Positions 23,072 to 35,700 of a stretch of DNA of 64,000 nucleotides are shown one piece after another (within the stretch, counting starts at the first letter, position 1; every line of letters begins with the position of its first letter). The notes beneath the pieces are model-generated. The model was not told the origin of the DNA. It ran no database searches and saw nothing but the letters and a program-made list of their open reading frames with translations. A program made the translations under genes and the position numbers. The stretch is from Apostichopus japonicus (taxonomy: Eukaryota; Echinodermata; Holothuroidea; Aspidochirotida; Stichopodidae), in NCBI RefSeq assembly GCF_037975245.1, contig NC_092575.1:26748841-26812840 (forward strand), read 5' to 3'.

Positions 23072-25950
23072 CTTTAAAAATGCTATTGTGTAATGCAATA
23101 AACTTATACAGTCGCGAATCACATGTCAAATGTCCAGAGCAAATTAATCGACATAGTAATCTCGAGATAGAAGAAATGAGACGTTCAAGGCCTAATATAA
23201 TTAGGATACTCAGACCTATAGATCCAATGACTTTGTAGTTTCACATTAAGAAGAGCGCTCTCGCGTGAAGAAAATACATGGCCACAACCGCCACATGAAT
23301 GTAAGATACGGCAATCGTGCTAGAAATTGAAAAATTGACCGAATAAAATATTTCTATTAACGTACCCTGTTAAAGTTGAAATGAAATTGAGAATTTAGAA
23401 AAACATTTCAAATCAATTACTGTGTGTACGAATATGAATATATTCCTTTCACCAAATTTCTCACATATCACAACACCGACCATAGGCCTTGTTAATAGGC
23501 ATTTTCAGTCAAATTGATGAAATTGCATAGGCTATATTTAGTTTGCTTGAACAGGATTTAATTATCTTCAATATTCTTCGTTATGATATGTTTGTACTAA
23601 TGTAATTTTCTGATTCAACTTGTCCTGTACGTGTTGACAACATGCAGTACATTCTAATTCATTTGCATTTAGCGCCAAAAAAAGGAGAGAGAGCTGAGAC
23701 ACCCAGAAGTTGTAAGTGGTGGTGCTATTCAAAAAAGCTAACATTGTCAAAAGGCCCGCTAATGATGAAATGATGACGCTATTCAAGAAAGCCAACTTGG
23801 TCTAAAGAGTTCAAGAGGTGTCTTCAGACAGATTTTTAGTCTTGAGTGCTTTGACACATTATAGTCCAAGAAAAACAAATGACAATTTGACTGCTAGTAA
23901 AATTGTTTCTATAGCCACAAAGGTTTCCAAGATAACTACATTTAAAATATGCTTAACTCTGGAATGCTCAATTAAGCATCCAGAGATCGATGACGTCGGC
24001 TCCTCAGTGCAATCCTAAATCTTAATGTTAATCCAATTTTGGATTTCGATAATATTTATATATGACCTTGTAAACACGATATCTCAAGGAGGTAAGCTTG
24101 GACCAATCTCATATTTCGTGAGTAGGAGGACCACATTTAGGAGCAAGTTGGAGTTTTTTGTGGATGTCAAAGGTCATTTGGGGTCACCATGGGTCAAGTT
24201 TTGTAAATCTTGTAAACACGTTATCTCAAGAAGAAAAGCTTGGATCAATCTCGTATTTCGTGTGAAGGAGTACCACACTGAGTTCAAGATCCCTATTGTT
24301 TTTTGGGAGGGTCCAAGTCCATTTGGTATTTCAGGTGGAAGTAGTTTCATTGTGACCAGGCAGCGTTTATGAAACTTAACAGTTCGACTAGTTAGATTAT
24401 TTACTATGATCAATGGGAAATAATTGTGTAAACGGTGTTAGTTTGGCAGTGAGTTCACGAGCGTTTGTCTGGATCGGCTGTTGATCTCAATTTGTGTAGT
24501 CTCTTCCACCATTTTCAGCATAGCTAGGCCTTAAAAGTAACGTTCGACTTTCGTCACGTTTATGAATATGGGACAACCTGAACAAACCTGGCTAACCTGT
24601 GAGCAATTTTATAATGTCTACGCCAGCAACGGTTGGGTGGAATCGGTTCGTTTACACAACAACGTGAAGATTACCAGTCAGAATACCAAATCACTTAACA
24701 TGGCAAAACATCTCCTTCATTATTTCTACAGGCTATCAGTCATAATTCGCAAATTATAGAACAATTTAAGGAGTTTTGAGACAAGTTTGCTGTTGTTGTG
24801 CTGCTATGATTTTTGCAAGACTGATCGATGCTCTTAAAACCTCATATTTGCATTGCGTAAAAGATTGCTTTGATTTAGGCACTGTAATGGAGTAATAGCG
24901 ATATTTTTTCGCGCATCAATCTGCAGCTAAAAAACATTAAATAATTGGGAAAATGTGCGAAGTCGCCGCTCTAATCGAGCAGCGGTTCAAAGTAGCAGTG
25001 AGGTACTGTATAGCCTATGCTTAGGACTCCCGCACACCTAGTTACTGTATGACTAGTAAAATAGTGGAGCCCTAATGTAACAGAAGCCAAGCTATCTTCG
25101 TAGGTATTTTTTACAGACGTTGTCATTTTTACTTTTTGAGGCACTACAGTAGGCCTAGCTGCTTATTTATGATTCTGCGTCATGTTTACTTTGTTCATCA
25201 CTTACTTTTGGTGGAAAAAGGTTAATTTCATACTGCACAGAAACATAATTTTCCAATGTTCAATTACGTAGCACCATGCATATGCCTACGTGCTTAATAT
25301 TTTTCAAAGAAAGTATTGATGTTGTAGATCTGTACTATGGAGACTTGAACAGCAATCATAGGCATATTGGCGAGTGAAATTTGGCGAGTGGATTGTTAGC
25401 CACTGTCGCCAAATAGCGAGTGCTTTTAACAATATTTGTCGAGGCCTGAAAGCCTTGGAAACATGATTTCTCATGGTAGAATTCATGGATAATTTTCATA
25501 TGATACATGATATCTAACGATGGAAATCGTGGATACCTTTAATACTTTGTGTGTGGATTCATAACATTGAGTACTATATTCCTATTGTTTTTAGTGGAGG
25601 TGTGTAAAGGCACGTATAGTATACTGACCTGTGTTAAACATGCCATAGTGTTATTGTATTAAAATGGTGGTTCTGGCCATTTCTATTGTAACAGCTAGTC
25701 CTGGTTATACTAACAACCATAAATGGTTAAAATTCTAATAACTCCACCAAAATATCTTCTATTATCTCCATAACAGCAAAATTCACCCTTGGATGAATTG
25801 TACGTGAAAAGTTGAAATGCATTTTAACATGGAATTTAAGGCCATAAAAGTCTTCACGATGAGTTTTGTGTTGTATCTGAGAAACTGACCCACTGTTTTT
25901 TTGTGTCTAAATACGGTCCAGTCACTTCGAAGGGATGAACCTCACTTGTA
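23072..25950. other. Region upstream of the known part of the propeller gene
   Basis: No convincing exon is seen on either strand. CpG is comparatively frequent around 22950-23300, which could mark a promoter or first exon for the propeller gene. An inverted fragment of the DR1-bearing repeat lies at 24062-24260. Confidence 0.45.
24062..24260. repeat. DR1-bearing repeat fragment, inverted
   Basis: The phrases TTGTAAACACGATATCTCAA and ATGTCAAAGGTCATTTGGGG are reverse complements of the repeat units at 9.5-11.7 kb, so this is an oppositely oriented fragment of the same family. Confidence 0.7.
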
Positions 25951-25958
25951 TAAAGGGT

Positions 25959-27044
25959 CAGTGGCGGCGGAACCGGGGGGGCTTGGGGGGGGCTCAGCCC
26001 CCCCAATAAAAAACTTGAGGGGCAAATGCATGATAAGCCCCCCCCCCAATATTTACCAAGGCTCCGAAACGTGCATCTGCCCATTTTTCAATGCATACTT
26101 GTCGATCTGTCCGATGCACACGTATACTCTATAGGTGTAATAATTTTACTAATTGCTGGGGGACCCTCGGCCCGTCCCCTGGCTATAGACCACATTGTCA
26201 CCCCAACCGCGTCTTCACGCCCCGTGAAAAGTGGAAGCAGTGAGTGTGAGTACCGGTAAGCGTAACACAACTTCGTCTTAGGCCAATGACTTGCCTCATT
26301 TCAGCCAGTTCTCCAACATCCCCTTACTTAGTGGCGGAGCGTCCATATATACAGACAGGGGGCGGATGCCCCCCCCCCCTGACGGACTCAAATGGACTGC
26401 TGGCGCCTTTTCAGCTTTTCACTACTTTTTACTTATTCGCGATTTTTGACTATTTTATTGCGCTCTCATATACCTATTGACATTTGTCATATTCTGTTGG
26501 TGTAATTTTCCGACAAAATGGCGACAACACTTATTTATTCTCCGTTTATCTGCAAATTAGCAAGGCCCCGGAAAGGGTCATTTCCTGCAATCTAGGGAGT
26601 ATCTTTACTCAAAAAATTTCTGTACGCTCCGCGCCAACCTGTAGTGGCGCTCCGCTTAGATAGTGTCGAAAGCGCCCCTACAGACCATTCTTGCCCTTCC
26701 TGACCAATACTCTAGCTCCGCCACTGCCCTTACTACACTCAAAAACATCTTTGCGAGTACACTACGAGTAATAGCTACTCTCTTAAAAAAAAACATCGAA
26801 TATACAAATTACAATGTTTTTACAGACTTTTACGTGCAATCTGAGAAATTGCAGGCTTGAGACCCATATTTTAGGGCTAGGTATTCGCAGCATTAAACAC
26901 TCGGAAAGTGCCGTTTCCGGCCATCTGGGGGTTTGAAAAAACCCCAAATTTTCTTGTACGCTCCGCGCCAACCGATGGTGGCGCTCCGCTTAGAAAGTCT
27001 CCACACATTAGCCCCCCAATAATTTTTCCGTTCCGCCGCGCCTG
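25959..27044. mobile_element. hAT-type miniature transposon, outer copy (1,086 bp)
   Basis: Termini CAGTGGCGGCGGAACCGG and, in reverse complement, CAGGCGCGGCGGAACGG form inverted repeats. The element is flanked by a perfect 8-bp direct repeat TAAAGGGT at 25951-25958 and 27045-27052. CAG ends and 8-bp target duplications define the hAT superfamily. It carries no transposase. Near its right end it holds the conserved core hairpin (reverse complement of CTAAGCGGAGCGCCACC ... GGTTGGCGCGGAGCG) at about 26955-26995. Confidence 0.9.
26329..26726. mobile_element. hAT-type miniature transposon nested inside the outer one (398 bp)
   Basis: Ends TAGTGGCGGAGC and GCTCCGCCACTG are inverted repeats, the first base having mutated from C. 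The element is flanked by a perfect 8-bp duplication CCCTTACT at 26321-26328 and 26727-26734. It is non-coding and carries the core hairpin at about 26618-26660. Its sequence, read in reverse, is closely similar to the copy at 50981-51291. Confidence 0.9.
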
Positions 27045-27762
27045 TAAAGGGTTATAATAAAAGGTGTAATAGAATACCAACCTGGGCTGATAACAGTGTT
27101 TTTTAATGGTCTACAACATATCAACTTTAATGTGTACCTAAGTCATCATTTATGTCTACCAGGCTAAGCTTTGACATAACCATTTAAGTTATATCCAGAG
27201 GCGATTGACCCAATGCGGAGAATCCGAAGAGACATGTTCTTCCTGTTTTGTAACAAAAAACATTAACATGTGCTCCGTTTCATAGTTTAGATGTGCCGAG
27301 TTTGGACAAATTCCGTATTTTGTCATTTTGTGTTATTTATACAATGTCCTTTCGTTGAGAAATTTCAGAAAACTGTAATCAGGAAGTACCCGTTTGCGGA
27401 TAAATTAAAGTAATCAATCAAAAGGTGCTGTTTCGTTGTCATTTTAAAATGATGGAATTTGTGGCGCAGAATGCACAGAAGGTTCATTTTATCGGCGATT
27501 TGAGATGGCTTTGTGCTTTTCTTTCTCAATGCAACAACTTCGTGATGTCCTACTACCCTTAGGAATTCATGCCACCCCCCTCCCCTTCAACATTGAACAC
27601 TCCCCCCCCCCCATCCCAGGAAATATCTGGGGATCGAACAGTCTACAACATTACTTGTATTTAGTTAAATGTAAAGTAAACAAATAATCAATACTTCTTT
27701 TATACTGCCATGCATAATTCCCAAGTATTAATCATTTGGATCATTGATAAAAAAGAATAATT

Positions 27763-27890
27763 ATGATGATGATGATAATAATAATCAAAAATAATAATAA
27801 TAATGACAACAAAAATAATAATAATAATATTAATAGTAATCATAATAATAATAATAATCATAATCATAATCGTAATAATAATACTTACGA
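27763..27890. repeat. ATG/AAT trinucleotide microsatellite
   Basis: The tract begins ATGATGATGATAATAATAAT and continues as interrupted AAT repeats with ATC and AAC variants. Confidence 0.9.
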
Positions 27891-30454
27891 CGTGTTTGTG
27901 TTGCCCATTTTGATGTGTACTTAATTATATCTTAATTAATTCTACGAGATTGATATAAATGCAGCGGGAGTCCTGATCTGCAGATAAAATTAGAAAAATA
28001 CTTAAGAAACAAATACTGCTTTCTAAAAATTTGTTTTATTGAGGTATATCACTATACATACAGAGATCATCGGAACGGAAAGAAGACATAGGTTGTATGT
28101 ATGCTGTGGCTTTTTTAATATTTACAGAGCAATCTTGAATTTAATATGATGGATGAAATGATATGTATAGTCATCTGGAAAGGTTCCCTGGACTTATTCT
28201 TTAATTTAACCTCGATTCACATTCACACTTTCTACTATCAATCATGAATTTAACGTAACGGTTCTGCTTAATTTATGCTGGATTGCGGAAAAAGGCAACG
28301 AAATCGTGAGTAAATAGTTGAAATTTCGTAAAAATTATAAATTTATATATACGATGGTCAAAAGTGGAGATTTTTTTAAAGAATTATTTATTTATTTTCA
28401 AAATGTCCCTTGCAGGTATGTTGTACAATTAAGCTTTACTTCCCTACACTGGAGTGCTTTTAAAAGAAATTCATAAATGTTCTATTTTACTTACAATGAC
28501 AGACGTCTGTGTACGACAGGTGCAAGTGAGGTACAGCTAATAACCTTCGAAAGGTCTTGGATATAATCTTGTTCTTGATATAATTCGATAACTATTTTAT
28601 GCTGAGTCGCTGGCAGGTCTACGAAGCGTAAAGTGATAATAATTTCCAACAGAGGACCCTTGGAGATAGCTTAAAAGACAACGAAATGCTATGACTTCGA
28701 TCAGAGGATGAAACGAATTCTCAACTGAATATTAGATAGTATACGCTGAAGTGTGGAGCACGAAAGAGATAGTGGAGTGTTGACTGTCTAGCAAATGAAT
28801 AATATCATTAATTACGCCCACTAAACTTTGACATCTTAGATATTAAACACATCGCGTGATTTTGAAAACTTAAAGCAGTTCGGTGATATTTCCCTTTTTT
28901 GATTTACTGAACCTATTTGAGGCTGCTTATCTTGAATGTTATGCCTTACTTTAATGAAAAACATCGACGTTTATTTTCGAAAGAGGGAGGGAGGGGTGGG
29001 AAGGGGGGGTGGTTGGCGTAAAATATGTACAGGTGATCTGTCTGTAAAGTCTACATACCATCGAGATAATCACATAACCTGAGATATCTCACTCCATCTC
29101 CCTCAATCTAACTTCCATTGAGTAAGTGGGCCACTCTTATGTATCCCTGTAACAAGTCCAACTGTCTGTAAAAGGCGAATAACACTATAGCGTCTTTCAT
29201 ATAGTTACAGCCGACTTCCGTTGTCAACGGTCTTATCTATAGTCTTATCTAATAGCGGTATATTGGAAATTCTCAACGATTACCCATTATGATTACAAAG
29301 TAGAAACCTGACACACTAGAGACATCAGAGTAGATTCGACATTTTGGATAAGTGTTGGAGGGACTGAGGTTCGGATATAAGGATGGGAGTAAACACAGTG
29401 GCTGACCATATGTTCAAGAATCGGTTTATCGTGTGTCAGTGCTCATGCAGGCAAAATATGCTTAGCTTCCTGTATGAGCTTCGTTCTTCTATGAGTCAGC
29501 CTTAAATTCCATTGGAACACAATTTCGGCCTCTAAATAAAATTAACATGATAATCCCTGTTCAGAGTATACCGGGTTTTAAAAGAAACCTTAAAAATATA
29601 TATATATTCTATTGCTTTAATACTTAATTTTAAAAGTTCCTAGCCAACACTGATGTTATCTTGCACTTTGGACTAGCCATGCACTAACGTAGTTTCGTTT
29701 TAACTCGAGCTGGTTGCCTTAAACACTTCAAGTCCAACAGTCCATATATGTCATGTCACCAAGAATGATAAATTGTCTTAGATAAACCTGTCTTTTACAT
29801 TTATTACAATTATGAAAACAGTCGTTTGATATATCTTTCGGATAATATTTTGAGCTTACCACAGAAGAAGGAAAGTGGGAGGAGATGAGGAGGGGAGGCG
29901 ATGTAGACGAGAAGGGGTGTGGAGTGGTTCCTCGATTTCTTCGGGTAATTTCCATCCACTTCTCGGATACAACGTGTCCAAGAACTTAAGGCTGTGACAA
30001 GGAGAGCCAAATATGAATTTGTATTCATTAAAACTGTATTTGTGTTCAAAGGTCGTTATTATGCAGAGTTAAATATAGAAAGTTAATATTTGAATACTTG
30101 AGCAATGTTGATGATACTAGCACACAGGGCTACAAGTTAATTGACGTTACACTGCTGTTCCAATGCACCATGTTAAACACAATACCATATACACATGGCT
30201 TCGTTTATGGAAAGTTCACAACGAACTTTCCTCCTCTTGTATCTATAGCAAGGCCCTGCCCACGCTTCGTGTGTACAAATGAACACACCGGGATAAAGGT
30301 TAACAGTGGCCTAGACTTATTTTTGACAGGGCGTAGGGGGGGGGGGGGAGTGGGGTTATCCACATATTTTAAGATGAAGCAAAGTGTGCGATAGCGATCG
30401 CCAAACGAACGCCTGAGAAAGGGGTTTAATGGGAGGATCCCCCACGCCTGAAAT

Positions 30455-30660
30455 GAAACGATTACACCCCGGACGATTCCACTTCGGACAATTCCCAATC
30501 CTGACAATTGCCCCCAGACAATTCCCAATCGGACAATTGCCAACCCTGACAATTTTTCCCCGGAGAATTCCCACTCCGGAGAAATCCCAACCATGACAAT
30601 ACCCCCCGGAAAATTGCCCACCCCCGGACAATTTCCCCTCGGACAGTTTTGCCCTCCTCG
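30455..30660. repeat. Inverted minisatellite, left arm
   Basis: Roughly ten units of 17-20 bp with the core GGACAATTCCC or close variants. The same unit appears in reverse orientation at 31158-31410. Confidence 0.8.
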
Positions 30661-31157
30661 GAAATTTCGACGATTGATTCGACGAACTGATTTAGGCGGG
30701 GTTTAGGCTATTAGTCCAGTAAAAATGGTGGTGAACCTAGAACTTACTACAACAGGAGATTTCATTTTTTTATATTATTGTTGTTTCCCCACTGAATATT
30801 ATATCCAATCACTACCAAAATGGCAACATTTTGCACACTTCCTTATCAAAATATCTCTGAAAGGGAGGGGCACACCCCCTCCACTTAGACCCCTCCCTCA
30901 GGACGGCGATCACTACATTTCATCACACGTTTTACACACAGAAAAACGGATATAAATAAATATATCACTAATGCACGAGAATCTCGCACAAAGATACCCG
31001 TTTTTCGTATCTTTAACTTCGCGATATTTTTTCTCAGTGAGTTGGGCCTGTTGGTTATGCTAATATATAAGTAATGTAGTACACACGCACAGTTTTTATT
31101 GGTATTACCAGCGTTATAAAATTGTCCCAATTGGGTGCTCCCTATTGACAATTACCT

Positions 31158-31410
31158 GTGCGCCAATTGTCCGGTAGAAATTGTCCGGGGGAAATTGTCC
31201 GGGAGGGTAATTGTCCGGGGGTAATTTCCCGATGGGGAGTCGACCAGGATGGGAATTGTCCGGGAGTGGAGTTTTCTGGGGTCAGAACTGTCCGGGTGGG
31301 AATTATCTGGGTGTGAATTGTCCGGGGGGTACTTGTCCAGGGGAGTTGTCGGGGGGGGGGGGTAATTGTCCGGTGGGTACTTGTCCAGGGGGGAGTTGTC
31401 AGGTCACCGC
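31158..31410. repeat. Inverted minisatellite, right arm
   Basis: Roughly twelve units with the core GGGAATTGTCCGGG, the reverse complement of the left-arm unit. The two arms enclose a spacer of about 500 bp (30661-31157) without a convincing gene, the layout of a foldback element. Confidence 0.8.
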
Positions 31411-32467
31411 TCGGTTACCTTTAACAGCCTACCAAATACTGTTTCCCATGTTTCCCACTGTTTTCCCATATGCAATAGCATATACCAACTCTATCGAGCA
31501 GTTATAGCTACGTAGTCATGTTCATTGCAGTAGTTACGTTTTTTTAACGATATACACTTTGTTTAGGTTTATCTATAACATGGGGGAGATGATTACATGA
31601 ATCACACCCCAGTCAATGTTAGGGGATACATTGTCATCTTGTAACCTTGTGTCAACAATTTGCAACACATTTTAAATGAAAACAAAAACTTGGATTATCG
31701 GCCTATAAAACTGGAAGTTCAGGTTTATAAACCTATAATCTTGGAATATCAAGTACCGATATTCTAGGTTTTTCAAAGTATACACAAAAGCCGCGGTGTA
31801 AGGTGTATGTCTCAAATTTAATCCGGAAATCGACAGCATTGTACACACACACATGTACATTGTCAACACACGAAGAGTTAGGGATGATTATGGGACAAGG
31901 GGTGGGGGAGGGGGCAGGGATATATGATCATTCTTAAGGAGGTACCGTCGTGCAGAGAAATCGAAATCAAGAGCGAACGAATAATTGAAGGAGATGAAAC
32001 ATTGTGTTCTAAATTTAATTGTCCCCGATCAAGAAAAAAAAAGAATAGTGAAAGAGAAGTAGACTAAAAGATGAAATTATTCAAGATGAATTAAGTGGAA
32101 CTTACAACCATAAAATCTACAAATGTTTAAGTTCAGCCAAAAAAATGAACACGAAATTGATATAATCAATAAAACAAAAAACAGTATTCCCTGTCTTTTT
32201 TGTAGGGTAAGCCTATAGGTCTACTTTGAACAGTTTTGTTTTATAACAATTGAGATAAAAAATATCCAGTTCTAATTTTCAAGTGAATTACTATATTTGA
32301 TCTTATACCATTATATAGTGATCTGTTAACATGTATCACATTTGCTATATGTTCAGAACATAGCAACTATTCAGCCTGTATGAACTTAGGAGTAGCGTTC
32401 TATTCTAAATGATATATAATATAATTAAAGGAAACATTATATTCTAAGAGAACCAAACCACCGCATA

Positions 32468-32497
32468 TTTAATATTATAATTTTTAATTCCTTTAAT
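32468..32497 (-). terminator. Candidate polyadenylation signals of the carboxypeptidase
   Basis: Two ATTAAA hexamers on the minus strand (32497-32492 and 32473-32468) lie 30-60 nt past the stop codon. No cleavage site can be read from sequence alone. Confidence 0.3.
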
Positions 32498-32526
32498 CAA
32501 AGAGAAAGAAATTGAAACGGCGTTCC

Positions 32527-32723
32527 TTAATCGTAGTCATTATTGATTACGTAATCAAGGAGTGCAATCACACCATCATAGCTTTCTTCTCCAGAGGGTA
32601 AGATCTGGTCCGCTGGTAGGACGAAGCCGTACTCTCCTGTATCTCGTAGTTCTACCACATAGGTGTAAGTAGCGGCTGGTGTACTAGCGAACCCATAGTC
32701 ATTACTTGCTCCAGACGCTTCAT
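32527..32723 (-). CDS. Carboxypeptidase exon 10: catalytic Glu and stop
   Basis: The acceptor CTATGGTTACAG ends at 32724; the stop TAA is at 32529-32527. YTYVVELRDTGEYGFVLP carries the catalytic Glu, and the C-terminal helix ends YVINNDYD. Confidence 0.95.
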
Positions 32724-35700
32724 CTGTAACCATAGCAAATGGAGATATTGTGTGTGTTTATTTGAAACCTTTCAGATGGGTCATGTGCATCCTAAAATCT
32801 TTGGAATTTAATTTACTGCAAAATGATCCAAGGTTTTGGGGCTATACATATACTTTATGCTATCTTAATATTATTAAGTTGTATATTTTATTATGAGTGA
32901 TAAACAATAAGAAATTATTTCACTCGGATTAGGAAAGATAAATTATGTGACATATGGCTCTAAAACCCTTTTATCAATTGCATGTTTAGACCATTTTCCT
33001 TCAATCAGTAATACTACAGAAATGATGTGCTGAAAACAGCATAGATATAAGGGACGAATACTGACATCAAGTATACCATGCAAGATATCAATATTTTGCT
33101 TACCAAATAAACTTGCCGGAAATGCGCGAAAGTAGGGTTGGGAGGGGGAGGAACATAAAAACAGTCCGTGAATTATTTCTAGAAACAAATGGTCTTTTGC
33201 TCTGTTGGACAACCGCAGCAAATTAATATGAAAGATTTTATATCACAAAAATTGTAGGTTTTTAACCCTCCAACCTTCACTTCAGGTATGATATATATAG
33301 AATATACCAGTCTCTGAAGCTGATTGAGCGGCATATTCTTTGCTGTATCTCGTTCCAAACTTCCTCTTACATTTGAAGTAATATTTGAAGAAATATGAAT
33401 TTGTCAATTTTGGTGATATTTTGTTAATGCACCTTACAACAGCAGAATGAATGATATCATCATAAATCGGGTTGCCACTTCCACTTCCGGGAGAAAGGAA
33501 TGGTTTGCCCAATCAAAATAGGTTATATTCAAATCAACAACATCTCTAGAGTTTGGAAAGATATACTGAGACAGGGCTTCCAACAAAACAGCTGGATGGG
33601 GTTTTATTTATCTCAAAGATATTTGTTACATAGTCGTCCATCGGTGTAATCCATTTAAGGATCAAAGCAATTGATTTTACTTACAGAGCAACCTTGCAGA
33701 TGGGCCGTGGATGTAACCCCCGGCAACGCTGTTTGTTGAGTTCATAGCGGCAGCCATTGCTGCGGCAGCTGCCAGCTGTAGCAATCGATCGAGAAATAAA
33801 AAATGTTCAACATTTTCCGGAAACTATTTGTAAAATATGTTAACCTATAGTTATTTAATTCCATATCTAAATCGCAGTAAGTCTCTTTAACTTCCAACTG
33901 AAAAGCTCGTATAGGGAAACTAAACGAATGTTGTTCTCATTCTGGAATATATGCTCTAGAATGTTTAGCATTCCAAGGCAGGAAACAGATATTTGATAGT
34001 CCAATCGCAGTACCGGATCCAACATTTTCATAAAAGAGTGTCCGGAAGGCAATGGCTGGCTTTCAGTATTATATAAAGGGATATCGATATTACCAACTTT
34101 AATCGGTAAATGTCAAAAAATGGACCTATACCAATTGAAATGGAAATACACCAGTTTAATTGTGTCGATTTCAACTGTCATGCGTTTATTCCCAGTGGTT
34201 TGTTGCAGGTGATACGTCATAGGAGACTAACATTGATAGATATACCGTACCGAAACAACAGTGCAGAAAGAGAAAACAGTAATAATCGGAAAAAGGAATG
34301 TCTACTATGTAAGGTACTTCGTTCAGTTAACAATATAATTTGCAACTAAGTCTTAATGTCAAATATACATAATTAAAAAGGAGCGCTGTTCCCCGTGGTC
34401 CCCTCAATGGATTTTACCTGATTTTCTGACTCTGCTGGTAGTTCAGCTGCTGAACTGTAAGACCAAGGAGCGAGGATAAGCTGTGAGTAACTGTGCCAAT
34501 CAATGAATACTTTGGTCACTCGGCCAGCGGCTTTCAAGGCCTGAAAATGAGCATCAACGGCCGTAGTTTCAGGGTTGTTAAGAGGAGTAAATCCACGGTA
34601 AACAATAGAACATGGCCAAGGGCTCGCTCCATTCTCTGTAAGATAAGGTTCAGCTTATACGCAAATGACGTAATGACGAATGTAGAAAATGACCAAATAC
34701 CTACATACGTTTGTACGATATGCAAATGAGCGGGGATGACGTCATATTTGTCATTAAGAAAGCCCTTTTACACAGGATTAGAATCTCGATTTTAGATGTT
34801 GATATCTTCAAAAATTACCAGGAACAACGGTAAGCTTAGTTTATAGTCGACAAATTATGAAGCACTTACGTCCCCAAAAAGCATCAAAGTTTCGATTCAA
34901 ATCAGTCCCGACGCAACCAAAGTCAGGATTAGGCTGACGAGATTTCCTCCAAAGTCGCTCCTGTGAGAAACATGGACAGCAAATTGATTGATATGTTACA
35001 GTATTTACAATATTTCATAAACAATACTAAGGAAGTTATAATGATTTTCAAACAATTTTTATGGAAGTACTTGTTCATCTTTCTTGTTTCTATTTTTCTG
35101 GAAATAGTTTAATAATGTTAATATCTTGTATTTGAAGTTTAATTCAGAAAGTAAAACAACCGTTCTCTGGATCTTTCAGGAAATTAATTTAGCAACATAC
35201 AGAGATACTCAGTACGTAATTTGTAGGAATCCTACAAAACTCAATATTTTATACTTTTAATCCCGAAACTAAATTATTTTAAATATTTTGCATGGCACGA
35301 TCAGTATTAAGAAGTTTCTCGATAAGAGTGATTTTTCTTATCTACACTAGATAATAAGATGATAACAAAATATCATATAAACAAATTTCCCACTCCATCC
35401 CCTCCCCTCCCCTCCCATCCCTCCTCCTCCCCTCCCCTCGCTCCCTTCCACCCCTCCCCTCCCCTCCCTCCCCTCCCTCCCCTCCTTGTATTCTAGTAAG
35501 TCCGAGTCAATGTCCCGCTTGTCTCTAGTAATTCCCGAGTCAATGTCCCGCTTGTCTCTAGAAAGTCCCGAGTCAATGTCCCGCTTGTCTCTAGTAAGTC
35601 TGAGGTAATGTCCCGCTTGTCGCTATTATGTCCGAGTCATTGCTTGGGTGTCTAGTAAGTCCGGATCAATGTTCCACTTGTCTCTAGTAAGTACGAGTCA

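Larger units (their letters stand above)
27053..32526. other. Intergenic region between the propeller gene and the carboxypeptidase
   Basis: No supported gene was found. Contents: an AAT-type microsatellite (27763-27890), inverted minisatellite arms (30455-30660 and 31158-31410), a poly-G tract near 30337-30350, and AT-rich sequence. Short open frames here show no family resemblance. Confidence 0.5.

Noticed and set aside
23568-23795. Minus-strand frame with CTACCQH as a possible RING or B-box for the propeller gene
   Set aside because: Only one Cys-x2-Cys-like pair is present and no further zinc ligands follow; the family pattern is not met.
25901-27080. Overlapping short open frames on both strands
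   Set aside because: All lie within the two nested hAT miniatures and are by-products of G and C runs.
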